A DNA stretch of 17,830 nucleotides. It comes from an uncultured Anaerolineaceae bacterium (GTDB lineage Bacteria > Chloroflexota > Anaerolineae > Anaerolineales > Anaerolineaceae). The stretch lies in the NCBI GenBank assembly GCA_937897615.1, contig CALCNO010000196.1:1-17830 (forward strand). The letters are read 5' to 3'. Positions 6,466-13,176 of this stretch are shown piece by piece. Below the pieces are notes generated by a model, which made no database searches, had not been told where the DNA came from, and worked only from the letters and a program-made list of their open reading frames with translations. Within the stretch, counting starts at the first letter, position 1. Each line of letters starts with the position of its first letter. Both the position numbers and the translations under genes were made by a program.

Positions 6466-7259
6466 AAGCCCTGTGGCGCTGGGTTCGTTTGTACTTCATC
6501 CAGGCCTGGTTTTCTTACCGGGCACTCTTTGCCTGGAGCACACCCTTCAATTACATTGCCAGCAAGCTGGGCTTCCCGTTTTTCTCCATGCTGATGTTTG
6601 TGTTCCTGGGTAAGTATGTGGGGCTGAATGACCCGGTGTACATCGTCATTGGCAACATCCTGCTGCTGCCATCCCTCAACGGCGTGATGGGCATTTCTAT
6701 GACCATTGGCGGCGAAAAGCAATTTGGCGCGCTCTCTTACCTGCTGGGCAGCCCAGCTCCGCGCGGGGCGGTGTTTTTGGGGCGTGCTTTCTTTCACATC
6801 CTCGATGGTTTTCTCGCCGTACTGGTAGCCATGCCCATTGCCATTCTGGTCTTCAGGCTGGACCTCAGCCAGACCAACTTCTTCCTGCTGGCGCTGTGTG
6901 TACTACTCATCGCCGTCACAGCCACCGGGTTGGGATTCATCATGGGGGTGGTCACCCTGCTCAGCCGCGACGGCTGGATGTTCACGTCTACCCTCACACT
7001 GGCATTCTATGTGCTGATCGGCGTTAACTTTCCCATCGAGATGCTGCCGCCGGCACTCAAGTCAATTTCGCTGGCACTGCCGATGACGCGCGGCATCCAG
7101 GCGGCGCGCCTGGCATTGGCAGGAGCACAATTCAGCGAGGTTGCCCCACTGCTGGCGGGGGAAATCCTCGTTGGTCTGGGCTATATCATTTTTGGTTACT
7201 CATTGTTCCGCGGGGTTGAACGCCTGAGCTTTAAGAACGGCGCTCTGGACAACTTATAA
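6462..7259 (+). CDS. ABC exporter 1, permease subunit B (ABC-2 family)
   Basis: This second permease of exporter 1 (265 aa, about six membrane segments) starts with ATGA overlapping the stop of permease A. The cytoplasmic segment IGGEKQFGALSYLLGSPAPR corresponds to the coupling region of ABC-2 permeases, and the late block GVNFPIEMLPPALKSIS matches the conserved periplasmic-side motif. It differs clearly in sequence from permease A, so the transporter is probably a heterodimer with one ATPase gene. Its TAA stop lies within the A-tract that forms the U-run of the terminator for the convergent phosphoribosyltransferase. No separate plus-strand terminator with a U-run is visible. Confidence 0.92.
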   Translation: MKALWRWVRLYFIQAWFSYRALFAWSTPFNYIASKLGFPFFSMLMFVFLGKYVGLNDPVYIVIGNILLLPSLNGVMGISMTIGGEKQFGALSYLLGSPAPRGAVFLGRAFFHILDGFLAVLVAMPIAILVFRLDLSQTNFFLLALCVLLIAVTATGLGFIMGVVTLLSRDGWMFTSTLTLAFYVLIGVNFPIEMLPPALKSISLALPMTRGIQAARLALAGAQFSEVAPLLAGEILVGLGYIIFGYSLFRGVERLSFKNGALDNL

Positions 7260-7285
7260 AAAACTGGCAAAGGTGGCTTTGCCAG
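7258..7285 (-). terminator. Intrinsic terminator of the phosphoribosyltransferase gene
   Basis: On the minus strand an 8-bp perfect stem, CTGGCAAA / TTTGCCAG with a six-base loop, is followed directly by six T residues. This is a textbook rho-independent terminator 25 bases after the phosphoribosyltransferase stop. On the plus strand the same hairpin lacks a T-run, so it probably does not stop exporter 1 transcripts efficiently. The T-run overlaps the stop codon of exporter 1 permease B. Confidence 0.88.
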
Positions 7286-7310
7286 ATCGAAATACAATCT
7301 TCAAAAGTAG

Positions 7311-7862
7311 TTAATCGGTAAATACCGGCAGATGCCCCAGTGAAATGATGTCTGCCCATTTGGCGCGCTCACCTTCGGTGAAAATGGCCGCTTCTGCCGC
7401 CACGGTGGCATTGGCCTTCTGCACCAGCAGGCGCATGGCCTGCAGGGTCGAACCGGTGCTGATGACATCATCCACAATTGCCACGCGTTTGCCGCGCACC
7501 AAGTCAATATCCTTTTCATCCAGGTACAACATCTGTGGTTCGCCGGTGGTGATGGAAAGTGTCTCGGCGCTGAGCACATCGCCCATGTAAGGTTTGTAGG
7601 ATTTGCGCAGGATCACATACGGCTTTTTGGTCTCCAGCGAAAGCGCATAGGCCAAAGGGATGGACTTGCTCTCGGCTGTCAGGAGCACATCATAGTTCAC
7701 GGTGGCGAGCTTTTTGCTCAGTGCGACGGCACAGCCCTGTACCAGTTCGGTATCCCCAAGAATATTAAGGATAGCAATCCTCAAACCGGGCTTTACCTCA
7801 AAGAGCGTCAGATCGCGGTGAATGCCGGCAATATCAACAGGATAGGTTCCTCGTTTGGTCAT
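7311..7862 (-). CDS. Purine-type phosphoribosyltransferase (APRT/Xpt-like)
   Basis: This is a 183-aa type I phosphoribosyltransferase. The PRPP-binding motif VAIVDDVISTGSTL is clear (about residues 127-140), with the two acidic residues and the STGST loop. The upstream segments DVLLTAESKSIPLAYAL and PYVILRKSYKPYMGD match the layout of adenine- and xanthine-type enzymes and of the PurR effector domain. No DNA-binding domain is present. Salvage of a purine base is likely; which base is not certain, and the N-terminal 35 residues do not look like standard Apt. The gene stands alone, with its own promoter, ribosome-binding site (TAGGAG, 7869-7874, six bases from ATG) and terminator, between two ABC exporter operons. 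Confidence 0.88.
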   Translation of the reverse strand: MTKRGTYPVDIAGIHRDLTLFEVKPGLRIAILNILGDTELVQGCAVALSKKLATVNYDVLLTAESKSIPLAYALSLETKKPYVILRKSYKPYMGDVLSAETLSITTGEPQMLYLDEKDIDLVRGKRVAIVDDVISTGSTLQAMRLLVQKANATVAAEAAIFTEGERAKWADIISLGHLPVFTD

Positions 7863-7900
7863 TTTCCACTCCTAGGACAGGGATATATCAGTTCAAATTG

Positions 7901-7906
7901 AGTATA
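7901..7906 (-). promoter_or_regulatory. Likely -10 box for the phosphoribosyltransferase gene
   Basis: The minus strand has TATACT about 38 bases before the ATG, giving a leader of roughly 30 bases that contains the TAGGAG ribosome-binding site. A plausible but weak -35 (TTGTTG at an 18-base spacer) lies upstream. The assignment is by pattern only. Confidence 0.45.
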
Positions 7907-7931
7907 CCCGATTTAGCACAATCACAACAAT

Positions 7932-7960
7932 GATCCCCGCAGACCGGTGCTGCGGGGATC
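7932..7960. repeat. Perfect hairpin 1 in the divergent spacer (11-bp stem, 7-base loop)
   Basis: GATCCCCGCAG and CTGCGGGGATC pair perfectly around the loop ACCGGTG. No T-run follows on either strand, so it does not look like an intrinsic terminator. It lies between the phosphoribosyltransferase promoter and a possible leader ORF, and it shares its exact geometry with hairpin 2, 46 bases downstream. Confidence 0.75.
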
Positions 7961-7976
7961 GCATGAGGAGAGAAGA

Positions 7977-8081
7977 ATGCTAAAGGGGGCTTATGGTAAA
8001 ATCATCGAGAGCCGGGGACGCCGACCCCGGCTCTCTTTACTAAGGAGGAGAAGAAAGAAGTCGCCCACTGATATTGTATAA
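7977..8081 (+). CDS. Possible 34-codon basic leader peptide upstream of ABC exporter 2
   Basis: An ATG preceded by GAGGAG (7965-7970) with an ideal six-base gap opens a 34-codon frame ending in TAA. The peptide starts MLKGAYGKIIESRGRR and is very basic (RRRRKK near the end). The whole of hairpin 2 lies inside the frame, and a strong internal AGGAGGAG (8043-8050) could make ribosomes pause. It could be a regulatory leader peptide, or only an accidental frame in a structured leader. No homolog is recognised, and the basic run comes largely from purine-rich sequence. Confidence 0.3.
   Translation: MLKGAYGKIIESRGRRPRLSLLRRRRKKSPTDIV
8007..8035. repeat. Perfect hairpin 2 in the divergent spacer (11-bp stem, 7-base loop)
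   Basis: GAGAGCCGGGG and CCCCGGCTCTC pair perfectly around ACGCCGA and are followed by TTTACT on the plus strand. This is a very stable hairpin with only a short, broken T-run, so at best a weak terminator or attenuator ahead of exporter 2. On the minus strand no T-run follows. Confidence 0.75.
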
Positions 8082-8082
8082 A
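8077..8082 (+). promoter_or_regulatory. Weak candidate -10 box for ABC exporter 2
   Basis: TATAAA lies 53 bases before the preferred ATPase start and overlaps the stop of the small leader ORF. No recognisable -35 is present at 16-18 bases. It is the best TATA-like sequence close to the gene, but transcription could equally start upstream of the hairpins. Confidence 0.25.
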
Positions 8083-8135
8083 GCAAGGCGATTTTCTGCT
8101 TGACTCCTACCCTACGATTACCCTACGGAATGAAA

Positions 8136-9155
8136 ATGCCAAACGATAACGCAATTGTTGTAGAAAGCCTTGGCCGCGTGTACAAAATTCGCGGTGGGAA
8201 GAAAAAAGAGCGGAAAGACCTGGTTGCACTTTCCGGCGTAAATCTCACCATCAAAAAAGGGGAGCTTTTCGGGTTGCTGGGACCCAATGGGGCCGGCAAG
8301 ACCACCCTCATCAAAATCCTCACCACGCTCCTCTCGCCCACCTCCGGCAAGGCCAGCGTGGCCGGTCTGGACGTGTACACCCAGCCGGAGCAGATCCGCG
8401 CACGCATCAACATGGTCTCCGGCGGCGAAACGTCCGGCTACGGGCTTTTGACCGTGCGGGAAAACCTGTGGATGTTTGCCCAGTTCTACGGCATCGACTC
8501 AAAAACCGCCAACGAACGCATCAAACGTCTGCTGGAAATCGTTGGCATGACCGACCGCACCAACACCAAGTGTTCCGACCTTTCTACGGGGTTGCGCCAG
8601 AAAATGAACATTGTGCGCGGCTTCCTCACTGACCCGGAAATCCTGTTCCTGGATGAACCCACGCTGGGCCTGGACGTGGGTGCCTCCAGAGATGTGCGCC
8701 ATTTCATCCGCAGCTGGGTGGACGAAGACCCCGGCCGCACCCTTTTGCTGACCACGCATTACATGGTGGAAGCCGATGAACTTTGCGACCGTGTGGCGAT
8801 CATCAACAAAGGCCAGGTGCTGGCCTGCGATACCCCGGCCTCGCTGAAGCGCAAATTGCGCCAGGAGTCCATCTTCAACATTGATGTGGAGGCCGAAAAG
8901 CCTTTTGGCAAAGAAGACCTGGAATCACTGCCGGGGGTTTCACACCTGACTCTGCTGGCACAGGACGGCTTTACTTCCCTGGAGATGATCCTCAAGGAAG
9001 AGTCTGTCCTCAGCACGGTGATCGCCCGCTTTGATGCGCTGGGCCTGCGCATTCGCAGCCTGCAAAAGCGTGAACCTACCCTGGAAGATGTTTTTGTGGC
9101 GCTGGTGGGAACGCGCATGGATGAAGTGGAACATGCTGAATCTGCCGAAGATTGA
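8136..9155 (+). CDS. ABC exporter 2, ATP-binding subunit (ABC-2 type)
   Basis: This is a cytoplasmic ATPase (339 aa) for the two permeases that follow. Walker A is GPNGAGKTT (49-57), the signature LSTGLRQKMNIVRGFL, Walker B EILFLDEPTLGLD, and the H-loop TTHYMVEADELCDR. The Q-loop region reads MVSGGETSGYGLLT: again no glutamine, with a GG pair as in exporter 1. A lysine-rich insert (GGKKKERKD, 20-28) precedes the core. The C-terminal extension ends in LEDVFVALVG plus an acidic tail. The start is uncertain: ATG at 8136 (GGA six bases upstream), ATG at 8130, or TTG at 8100 are all in frame. Exporters 1 and 2 share ATPase style and gene order and may be old duplicates. Substrate unknown. Confidence 0.94.
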   Translation: MPNDNAIVVESLGRVYKIRGGKKKERKDLVALSGVNLTIKKGELFGLLGPNGAGKTTLIKILTTLLSPTSGKASVAGLDVYTQPEQIRARINMVSGGETSGYGLLTVRENLWMFAQFYGIDSKTANERIKRLLEIVGMTDRTNTKCSDLSTGLRQKMNIVRGFLTDPEILFLDEPTLGLDVGASRDVRHFIRSWVDEDPGRTLLLTTHYMVEADELCDRVAIINKGQVLACDTPASLKRKLRQESIFNIDVEAEKPFGKEDLESLPGVSHLTLLAQDGFTSLEMILKEESVLSTVIARFDALGLRIRSLQKREPTLEDVFVALVGTRMDEVEHAESAED

Positions 9156-9978
9156 GAAACGTTCCACCGGGTTGGGGTTGTTCCTGCGGACGATCATCGG
9201 CCGCTCCTATCCGCGCATCATCGGCCAGCAGCGCGAGAAATCCTGGCTGATCTTTGACGTGCTCTTCCCAATGGTCTCGGTTGTTGGCTATGGCTTGATC
9301 TATAAAGCCATTGGCGCACCCGGGGAGTACATTGGGTTTGTGGTGATAGGCGGGGCTATGACCGCTTTCTGGATGAATATCCTGTGGAGCATGTCCAGCC
9401 AGCTCTATTGGGAAAAAGAAACCGGTAACCTTTCCCTTTACATTGCTTCGCCTGCTCCGATGATGGCCATTCTGCTTGGCATGGCGCTGGGCGGCCTGGT
9501 TTCCACCCTCATCCGCGCCGCCGGCGTGATCCTGCTGGGATCGCTTTTGTTCCAGGTAACTTACCAGATTCAAAGCGGCCTGATGCTTGTGGCCATTTTC
9601 TTCCTTGCCATTGTAGCCCTCTACGGCATGGGCATGATGATGGCTTCCATTTTTCTGCTGCTCAGCCGCGAGGCCTGGCACATCGCCAACCTGGCCCAGG
9701 AACCCATCTATCTGGTTTCAGGGTTTTACTTCCCGATCAAATTCATGCCGTTTTGGGTGTCGGCAGCTGCGTCCATCATCCCCCTCACTCTTGGTTTGGA
9801 TGGCATGCGCCAGCTTGTCTTCCAGGGCGGCCCTGCCTTGGGGTTTCTGAGCGTACAAACAGAAATCCTCATCCTCGCCGGGTTGGCCATCCTCTTCCTT
9901 GCCGGTGCCAGGCTGTTGCTGGCTCACATGGAAAAATTGGCTATCCGCGAAGGGCGCATCACGGAGAACCGGCGATGA
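9133..9978 (+). CDS. ABC exporter 2, permease subunit A (ABC-2 family)
   Basis: This is a membrane protein of about 281 aa with six hydrophobic segments. The cytoplasmic lead-in ends RSYPRIIGQQREKSW, then the first helix. The coupling segment reads LYWEKETGNLSLYIASPAP, and the conserved late block is VSGFYFPIKFMPFWVS, both typical of ABC-2 permeases. The start is taken as ATG at 9133 (MLNLPKIEKRS), 23 bases inside the ATPase gene. An in-frame ATG at 9121 adds four residues. The upstream part of the open frame overlaps the ATPase and is not membrane-like. The end overlaps the next permease by four bases (ATGA). Confidence 0.91.
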   Translation: MLNLPKIEKRSTGLGLFLRTIIGRSYPRIIGQQREKSWLIFDVLFPMVSVVGYGLIYKAIGAPGEYIGFVVIGGAMTAFWMNILWSMSSQLYWEKETGNLSLYIASPAPMMAILLGMALGGLVSTLIRAAGVILLGSLLFQVTYQIQSGLMLVAIFFLAIVALYGMGMMMASIFLLLSREAWHIANLAQEPIYLVSGFYFPIKFMPFWVSAAASIIPLTLGLDGMRQLVFQGGPALGFLSVQTEILILAGLAILFLAGARLLLAHMEKLAIREGRITENRR

Positions 9979-10862
9979 GTGACACGATTTCCACTCCTTC
10001 CAACAAGCCATTGCGCGGGATTAAAAGCCGTTCGCTCCTCAGTGCCATCTGGCTGGGGTGGAAGATCGAGTCCAACTGGACCGATCCTTTCCTCTTTGCA
10101 GTGTATTCCATCATCAAACCATTGGCCGGGGCGGCCATTCTGGTGATCATGTACAGCGTTGTTGCCAACGCGAACTTCAACTCGCCCTATTTCGCCTACC
10201 TCTATTTTGGTAATGCCTTCTATCAATATGTCTCATCCGTGTTGGTGGGAGTCTCCTGGTCGATCATTGATGATCGCGAGCACTACAAAACGCTGAAATA
10301 CATTTACATCGCACCCATCAACATTCCAGTTTATTTGTTGGGGCGCGGTATGGCAGGCATCCTCACCGGCACGCTCTCGGTATTCATCACCATTCTGGGC
10401 GGGGTGCTGCTGCTGCATGTTCCCTTCCATTGGGCTAATGTCAACTGGCCATTATTCCTGGTCTCGTTTATTCTGGGGATTGTACTGCTCGTCTACATGG
10501 GGATGATCCTCGCCGGGGTGACCCTGATGCTCGCGCGCCATTCTGATATGGTGGGAAACGCCGTAGCCAGCGCCATGTTCCTCTTCACCGGGGCCATCTT
10601 CCCGCTCAGCGTCTTGCCGGCCGCCATCCGCCCAATCGGATACGCCCTTCCCATCACCTACTGGTTGGAGCTCATCCGCCGTTCGCTGATCGGGCAGACA
10701 AACGAGGCCTTTCCTACCTTTAACAATTTCTCCAATCTGCTGCTTTTGGCAATCCTCGCCGGCTCCACCGTGGTGCTGGGGCTGATCAGCAACAGGGTCT
10801 TTAAGTTGTGCGACCACAAAGCCCGCGAAAAAGGGCTGATTGATAGAACCTCCAACTATTAG
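9975..10862 (+). CDS. ABC exporter 2, permease subunit B (ABC-2 family)
   Basis: This is the second permease of exporter 2 (295 aa). It begins MSDTISTPSNKPLRG, with GGAG eight bases before the ATG, which overlaps the stop of permease A. About six membrane segments are visible. The loop SIIDDREHYKTLKYIYIAP fits the coupling helix, and AIFPLSVLPAAIRPIGYALP fits the conserved late motif. Two non-identical permeases with one ATPase again suggest a heterodimeric channel. The longer open frame extending upstream lies under permease A in another frame and is a shadow. The ogt gene starts seven bases after its stop. Confidence 0.92.
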   Translation: MSDTISTPSNKPLRGIKSRSLLSAIWLGWKIESNWTDPFLFAVYSIIKPLAGAAILVIMYSVVANANFNSPYFAYLYFGNAFYQYVSSVLVGVSWSIIDDREHYKTLKYIYIAPINIPVYLLGRGMAGILTGTLSVFITILGGVLLLHVPFHWANVNWPLFLVSFILGIVLLVYMGMILAGVTLMLARHSDMVGNAVASAMFLFTGAIFPLSVLPAAIRPIGYALPITYWLELIRRSLIGQTNEAFPTFNNFSNLLLLAILAGSTVVLGLISNRVFKLCDHKAREKGLIDRTSNY

Positions 10863-10869
10863 GTGCGCC

Positions 10870-11358
10870 ATGCGTGAAACTGCCAGCTTTCAAACCCTAA
10901 TCGGCCCAATCACTCTCACCCATGAAGATGATCTCCTGACCAGCCTAAAGTTTGGGGCGCTGCAAAATGCCGGCACAGAGCCATCAAACCAGCATCTGCG
11001 GGATGCACAGCAGCAACTGCAGGAATACCTGAACGGGCAGCGAAAGGAATTTACGCTGCCGCTGGACTGGCAACAGATCAAAGGGTTTCAAAAAGAAATC
11101 CTGCAGATTGCCTGCGAGATCCCGTTCGGTGAAATCCGCACCTATGGTCAGATCGCTGCAATGATCGCAAAGCCAAACGCAAGCCGGGCGGTGGGTGCGG
11201 CACTGGCCCGCAACCCGCTGCCGATCCTGATTCCCTGCCACCGCGTTGTGGCCGCCAACGGCCATCTCACCGGCTACCTGGGAGAAAAAGGGATTCAGAC
11301 CAAAAAATTCCTGCTGGAATTGGAAGGACATCACATTGTCGGCGAAAAACTGGCTTAA
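10870..11358 (+). CDS. ogt: Methylated-DNA-[protein]-cysteine S-methyltransferase (Ogt/MGMT type)
   Basis: This is a suicide DNA-repair enzyme (162 aa) that takes the alkyl group from O6-alkylguanine onto its own cysteine. The active-site motif IPCHRVV has C123, preceded by SRAVGAALARNPLPIL (105-120) with the arginine finger region. The DNA-binding helix follows TYGQIA (91-96), and the C-terminal GYLGEKGIQTKKFLLELEG is characteristic. The N-terminal domain (about 1-70) lacks the zinc-binding cysteines of Ada. The start MRETASFQTLIGPITL has AGGTG five bases upstream. It follows exporter 2 closely, which may reflect only shared transcription. The 3' end contains the start of the following transporter gene. 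Confidence 0.95.
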   Translation: MRETASFQTLIGPITLTHEDDLLTSLKFGALQNAGTEPSNQHLRDAQQQLQEYLNGQRKEFTLPLDWQQIKGFQKEILQIACEIPFGEIRTYGQIAAMIAKPNASRAVGAALARNPLPILIPCHRVVAANGHLTGYLGEKGIQTKKFLLELEGHHIVGEKLA

Positions 11359-12256
11359 GTTCATTTTTCTGGGATTGGTGTGGGGGTCTTCTTTCCTGTG
11401 GATCAAGATCGCAGTGCAGGAAGTTAACCCTTTCATGCTGGTCTTTTTCCGCGTGGCGTTTGCCAGCTTTGGGCTGGTGCTTTATTTTCTCTTCCTGCGT
11501 CGCCGTTTTTCGCTGCGCTGGTGGTGGGTATATGCCATCATCGGATTTTTTAATGTGGCCTTCCCGTTTGTGCTCATCTCCTGGGCAGAAACACACATCT
11601 CTTCCGGCCTGGCCGCCATCCTCAACTCTACCGTTCCCCTCTTTACCATGTTGATCGCTTCCTTCTTTTACAAGGAAGACAAGCTCACCCTGGCACGCGG
11701 GATTGGGCTAGCGATTGGCTTTGCCGGGGTGCTCATCCTCAGTTCCACCCGGCTGGAAGGCAACTCCGAATATCAGACTTTGGGAATCCTGGCCATGCTG
11801 GTGGCCGCCTGCTGTTACGCTGCCAGCACCGTCTTTGCCCGCCGCGTGAACACAGCCATTACCCCACAGGAACATTCGCTGGGGCAAATGCTGGCCGGGT
11901 TGGTGTTCATCACACCGGCCATGCTCATCACCAACGCGCCGCTGCAGCTGCCGCACCTGCCCCTCACCTGGACAGCTTTTGCCTGGCTGGGGTTGATCGG
12001 TTCGTTTGTGGCCGCAGTCATCTGGTTCAGCCTGATCTACGAGGTCGGGCCCAGCCGTACCAGCATGGTCACCTACATGTTCCCACTGGTTGGAGTATTA
12101 TTGGGTATCGTCTTTCTCGGGGAGAAGATGAGTTGGCAACTGGTCACCGGTGGAATTCTGATCCTGGCCGGGATCTATACGGTAAATTCCAGGCGGATTG
12201 CTGGATTGATAAGAATTGGCCGCCGCGCATCAGAAGCAGGGAGTGCAAATGAGTGA
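11336..12256 (+). CDS. EamA/DMT-superfamily transporter (drug/metabolite transporter family)
   Basis: This is a membrane protein of about 306 aa with ten hydrophobic segments arranged as two five-helix EamA repeats. The first repeat has the typical opening FLGLVWGSSFLWIKIA and later SGLAAILNSTVPLFTML; the second has SMVTYMFPLVGVLLGIVFLGE. These matches define the family; substrate is not predictable. The best start is TTG at 11336-11338 (MSAKNWLKFIFLG): AAGGA (11324-11328) lies seven bases upstream and the protein then begins just before helix 1. The earlier in-frame ATG would add 30 residues that overlap ogt and do not look like protein of this family. It therefore overlaps ogt by 23 bases and era by eight. 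Confidence 0.92.
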   Translation: MSAKNWLKFIFLGLVWGSSFLWIKIAVQEVNPFMLVFFRVAFASFGLVLYFLFLRRRFSLRWWWVYAIIGFFNVAFPFVLISWAETHISSGLAAILNSTVPLFTMLIASFFYKEDKLTLARGIGLAIGFAGVLILSSTRLEGNSEYQTLGILAMLVAACCYAASTVFARRVNTAITPQEHSLGQMLAGLVFITPAMLITNAPLQLPHLPLTWTAFAWLGLIGSFVAAVIWFSLIYEVGPSRTSMVTYMFPLVGVLLGIVFLGEKMSWQLVTGGILILAGIYTVNSRRIAGLIRIGRRASEAGSANE

Positions 12257-13172
12257 GAGTGCAATGCAACACCGTGCAGGATACGTGGCCGTCATCGGCC
12301 GGCCCAATGTGGGCAAATCCACATTGGTCAATACGCTGCTTGAGCAAAAGATTGCTGCGGTAAGCCCCAAGCCTCAAACCACCCGCCGGCGCCAGTTGGG
12401 CATCCTCTCAACGCCCGGCGAACAGGTTGTTTTTGTGGATACCCCCGGTTTGCATGTGCCCCAGCACAAACTGGGTGATTATATGAACCAGGAAGCGGTA
12501 GAGGCCCTGCTGGATGCCGACCTGATCCTGTGGCTGCTGGATGCCAGCGAGCCCTTTACCCGCGAAGACCATCTCATCGCCGAACGCTTGGGTGCCCTCA
12601 AGAAACACCCTGCGGTACTGATGGCACTGACCAAGGCTGATTTGGCCGACCAGGAAACGCTCGCCCTGCGCCAGAAGCAGGCGGTTGACCTTTACCCTGC
12701 CGAGGACGTGCTTTTTCTCTCTGCGGTAAACAAAACCGGCCTGGATGAATTGCTGGCGCGCATCATTCGCCACATGCCGGTTGGGGAGTCTTTCTTCAGC
12801 GCTGACACCGTCACCGATTATTACGAACGCGATATTGCTGCTGATCTCATACGCCAATCTGTGTTGCAATTCATCCGCGATGAGGTGCCGCACTGCGTGG
12901 CGGTGCGCATCGACGCTTACGAGGAGCGCGGCGAAGAGGGCGCCTATATCGAAGGGACGATCTTCGTAGAACGCGACTCGCAAAAAGGGATCATCATTGG
13001 CAAGGGCGGCGAGATGATCAAGAAGATCGGTACGCAGGCGCGCAAAGAGATTGAAGAGATGAGCGGGCGCAAGGTATTTCTGAGCCTGAAAACCAAGGTG
13101 AACAAGAACTGGCGCAACGACCCTGAGACCCTTAAGCTGATGGGATATACCCAATCAACCACTGAAGAGTAA
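12249..13172 (+). CDS. era: GTPase Era (ribosome small-subunit assembly)
   Basis: Era (307 aa) binds 16S rRNA near its 3' end and helps mature the 30S subunit. The G-motifs are in order: GRPNVGKST (17-25), the TTRRR switch region, DTPGLH, TKAD, and the SAVNKTG block. The C-terminal KH domain carries IIIGKGGEMIKKIG and ends in the conserved K-x-NWRNDPETLK-x-MGY block. Length is normal for the family. The start is ATG at 12249 (MSESAMQHRAGYVAVIG), five bases after GGGAG and eight bases inside the transporter gene. The in-frame upstream ATG at 12216 is part of that gene. The YhhN gene follows four bases after the stop. Confidence 0.98.
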   Translation: MSESAMQHRAGYVAVIGRPNVGKSTLVNTLLEQKIAAVSPKPQTTRRRQLGILSTPGEQVVFVDTPGLHVPQHKLGDYMNQEAVEALLDADLILWLLDASEPFTREDHLIAERLGALKKHPAVLMALTKADLADQETLALRQKQAVDLYPAEDVLFLSAVNKTGLDELLARIIRHMPVGESFFSADTVTDYYERDIAADLIRQSVLQFIRDEVPHCVAVRIDAYEERGEEGAYIEGTIFVERDSQKGIIIGKGGEMIKKIGTQARKEIEEMSGRKVFLSLKTKVNKNWRNDPETLKLMGYTQSTTEE

Positions 13173-13176
13173 CCCG

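Noticed and set aside
7932..7960. Hairpin 1 as an intrinsic terminator
   Set aside because: No T-run on either strand, and no gene ends next to it; kept as a structural element only.
9753..9974. Upstream extension of exporter 2 permease B
   Set aside because: It overlaps permease A in another frame and is His/Pro/Arg-rich with no membrane character; the ATGA overlap at 9975 gives a normal start.
12408..13154. 248-codon open frame antisense to era
   Set aside because: Era is unambiguous on the plus strand. The antisense frame has no recognisable domain and follows from codon bias in a G+C-rich gene.
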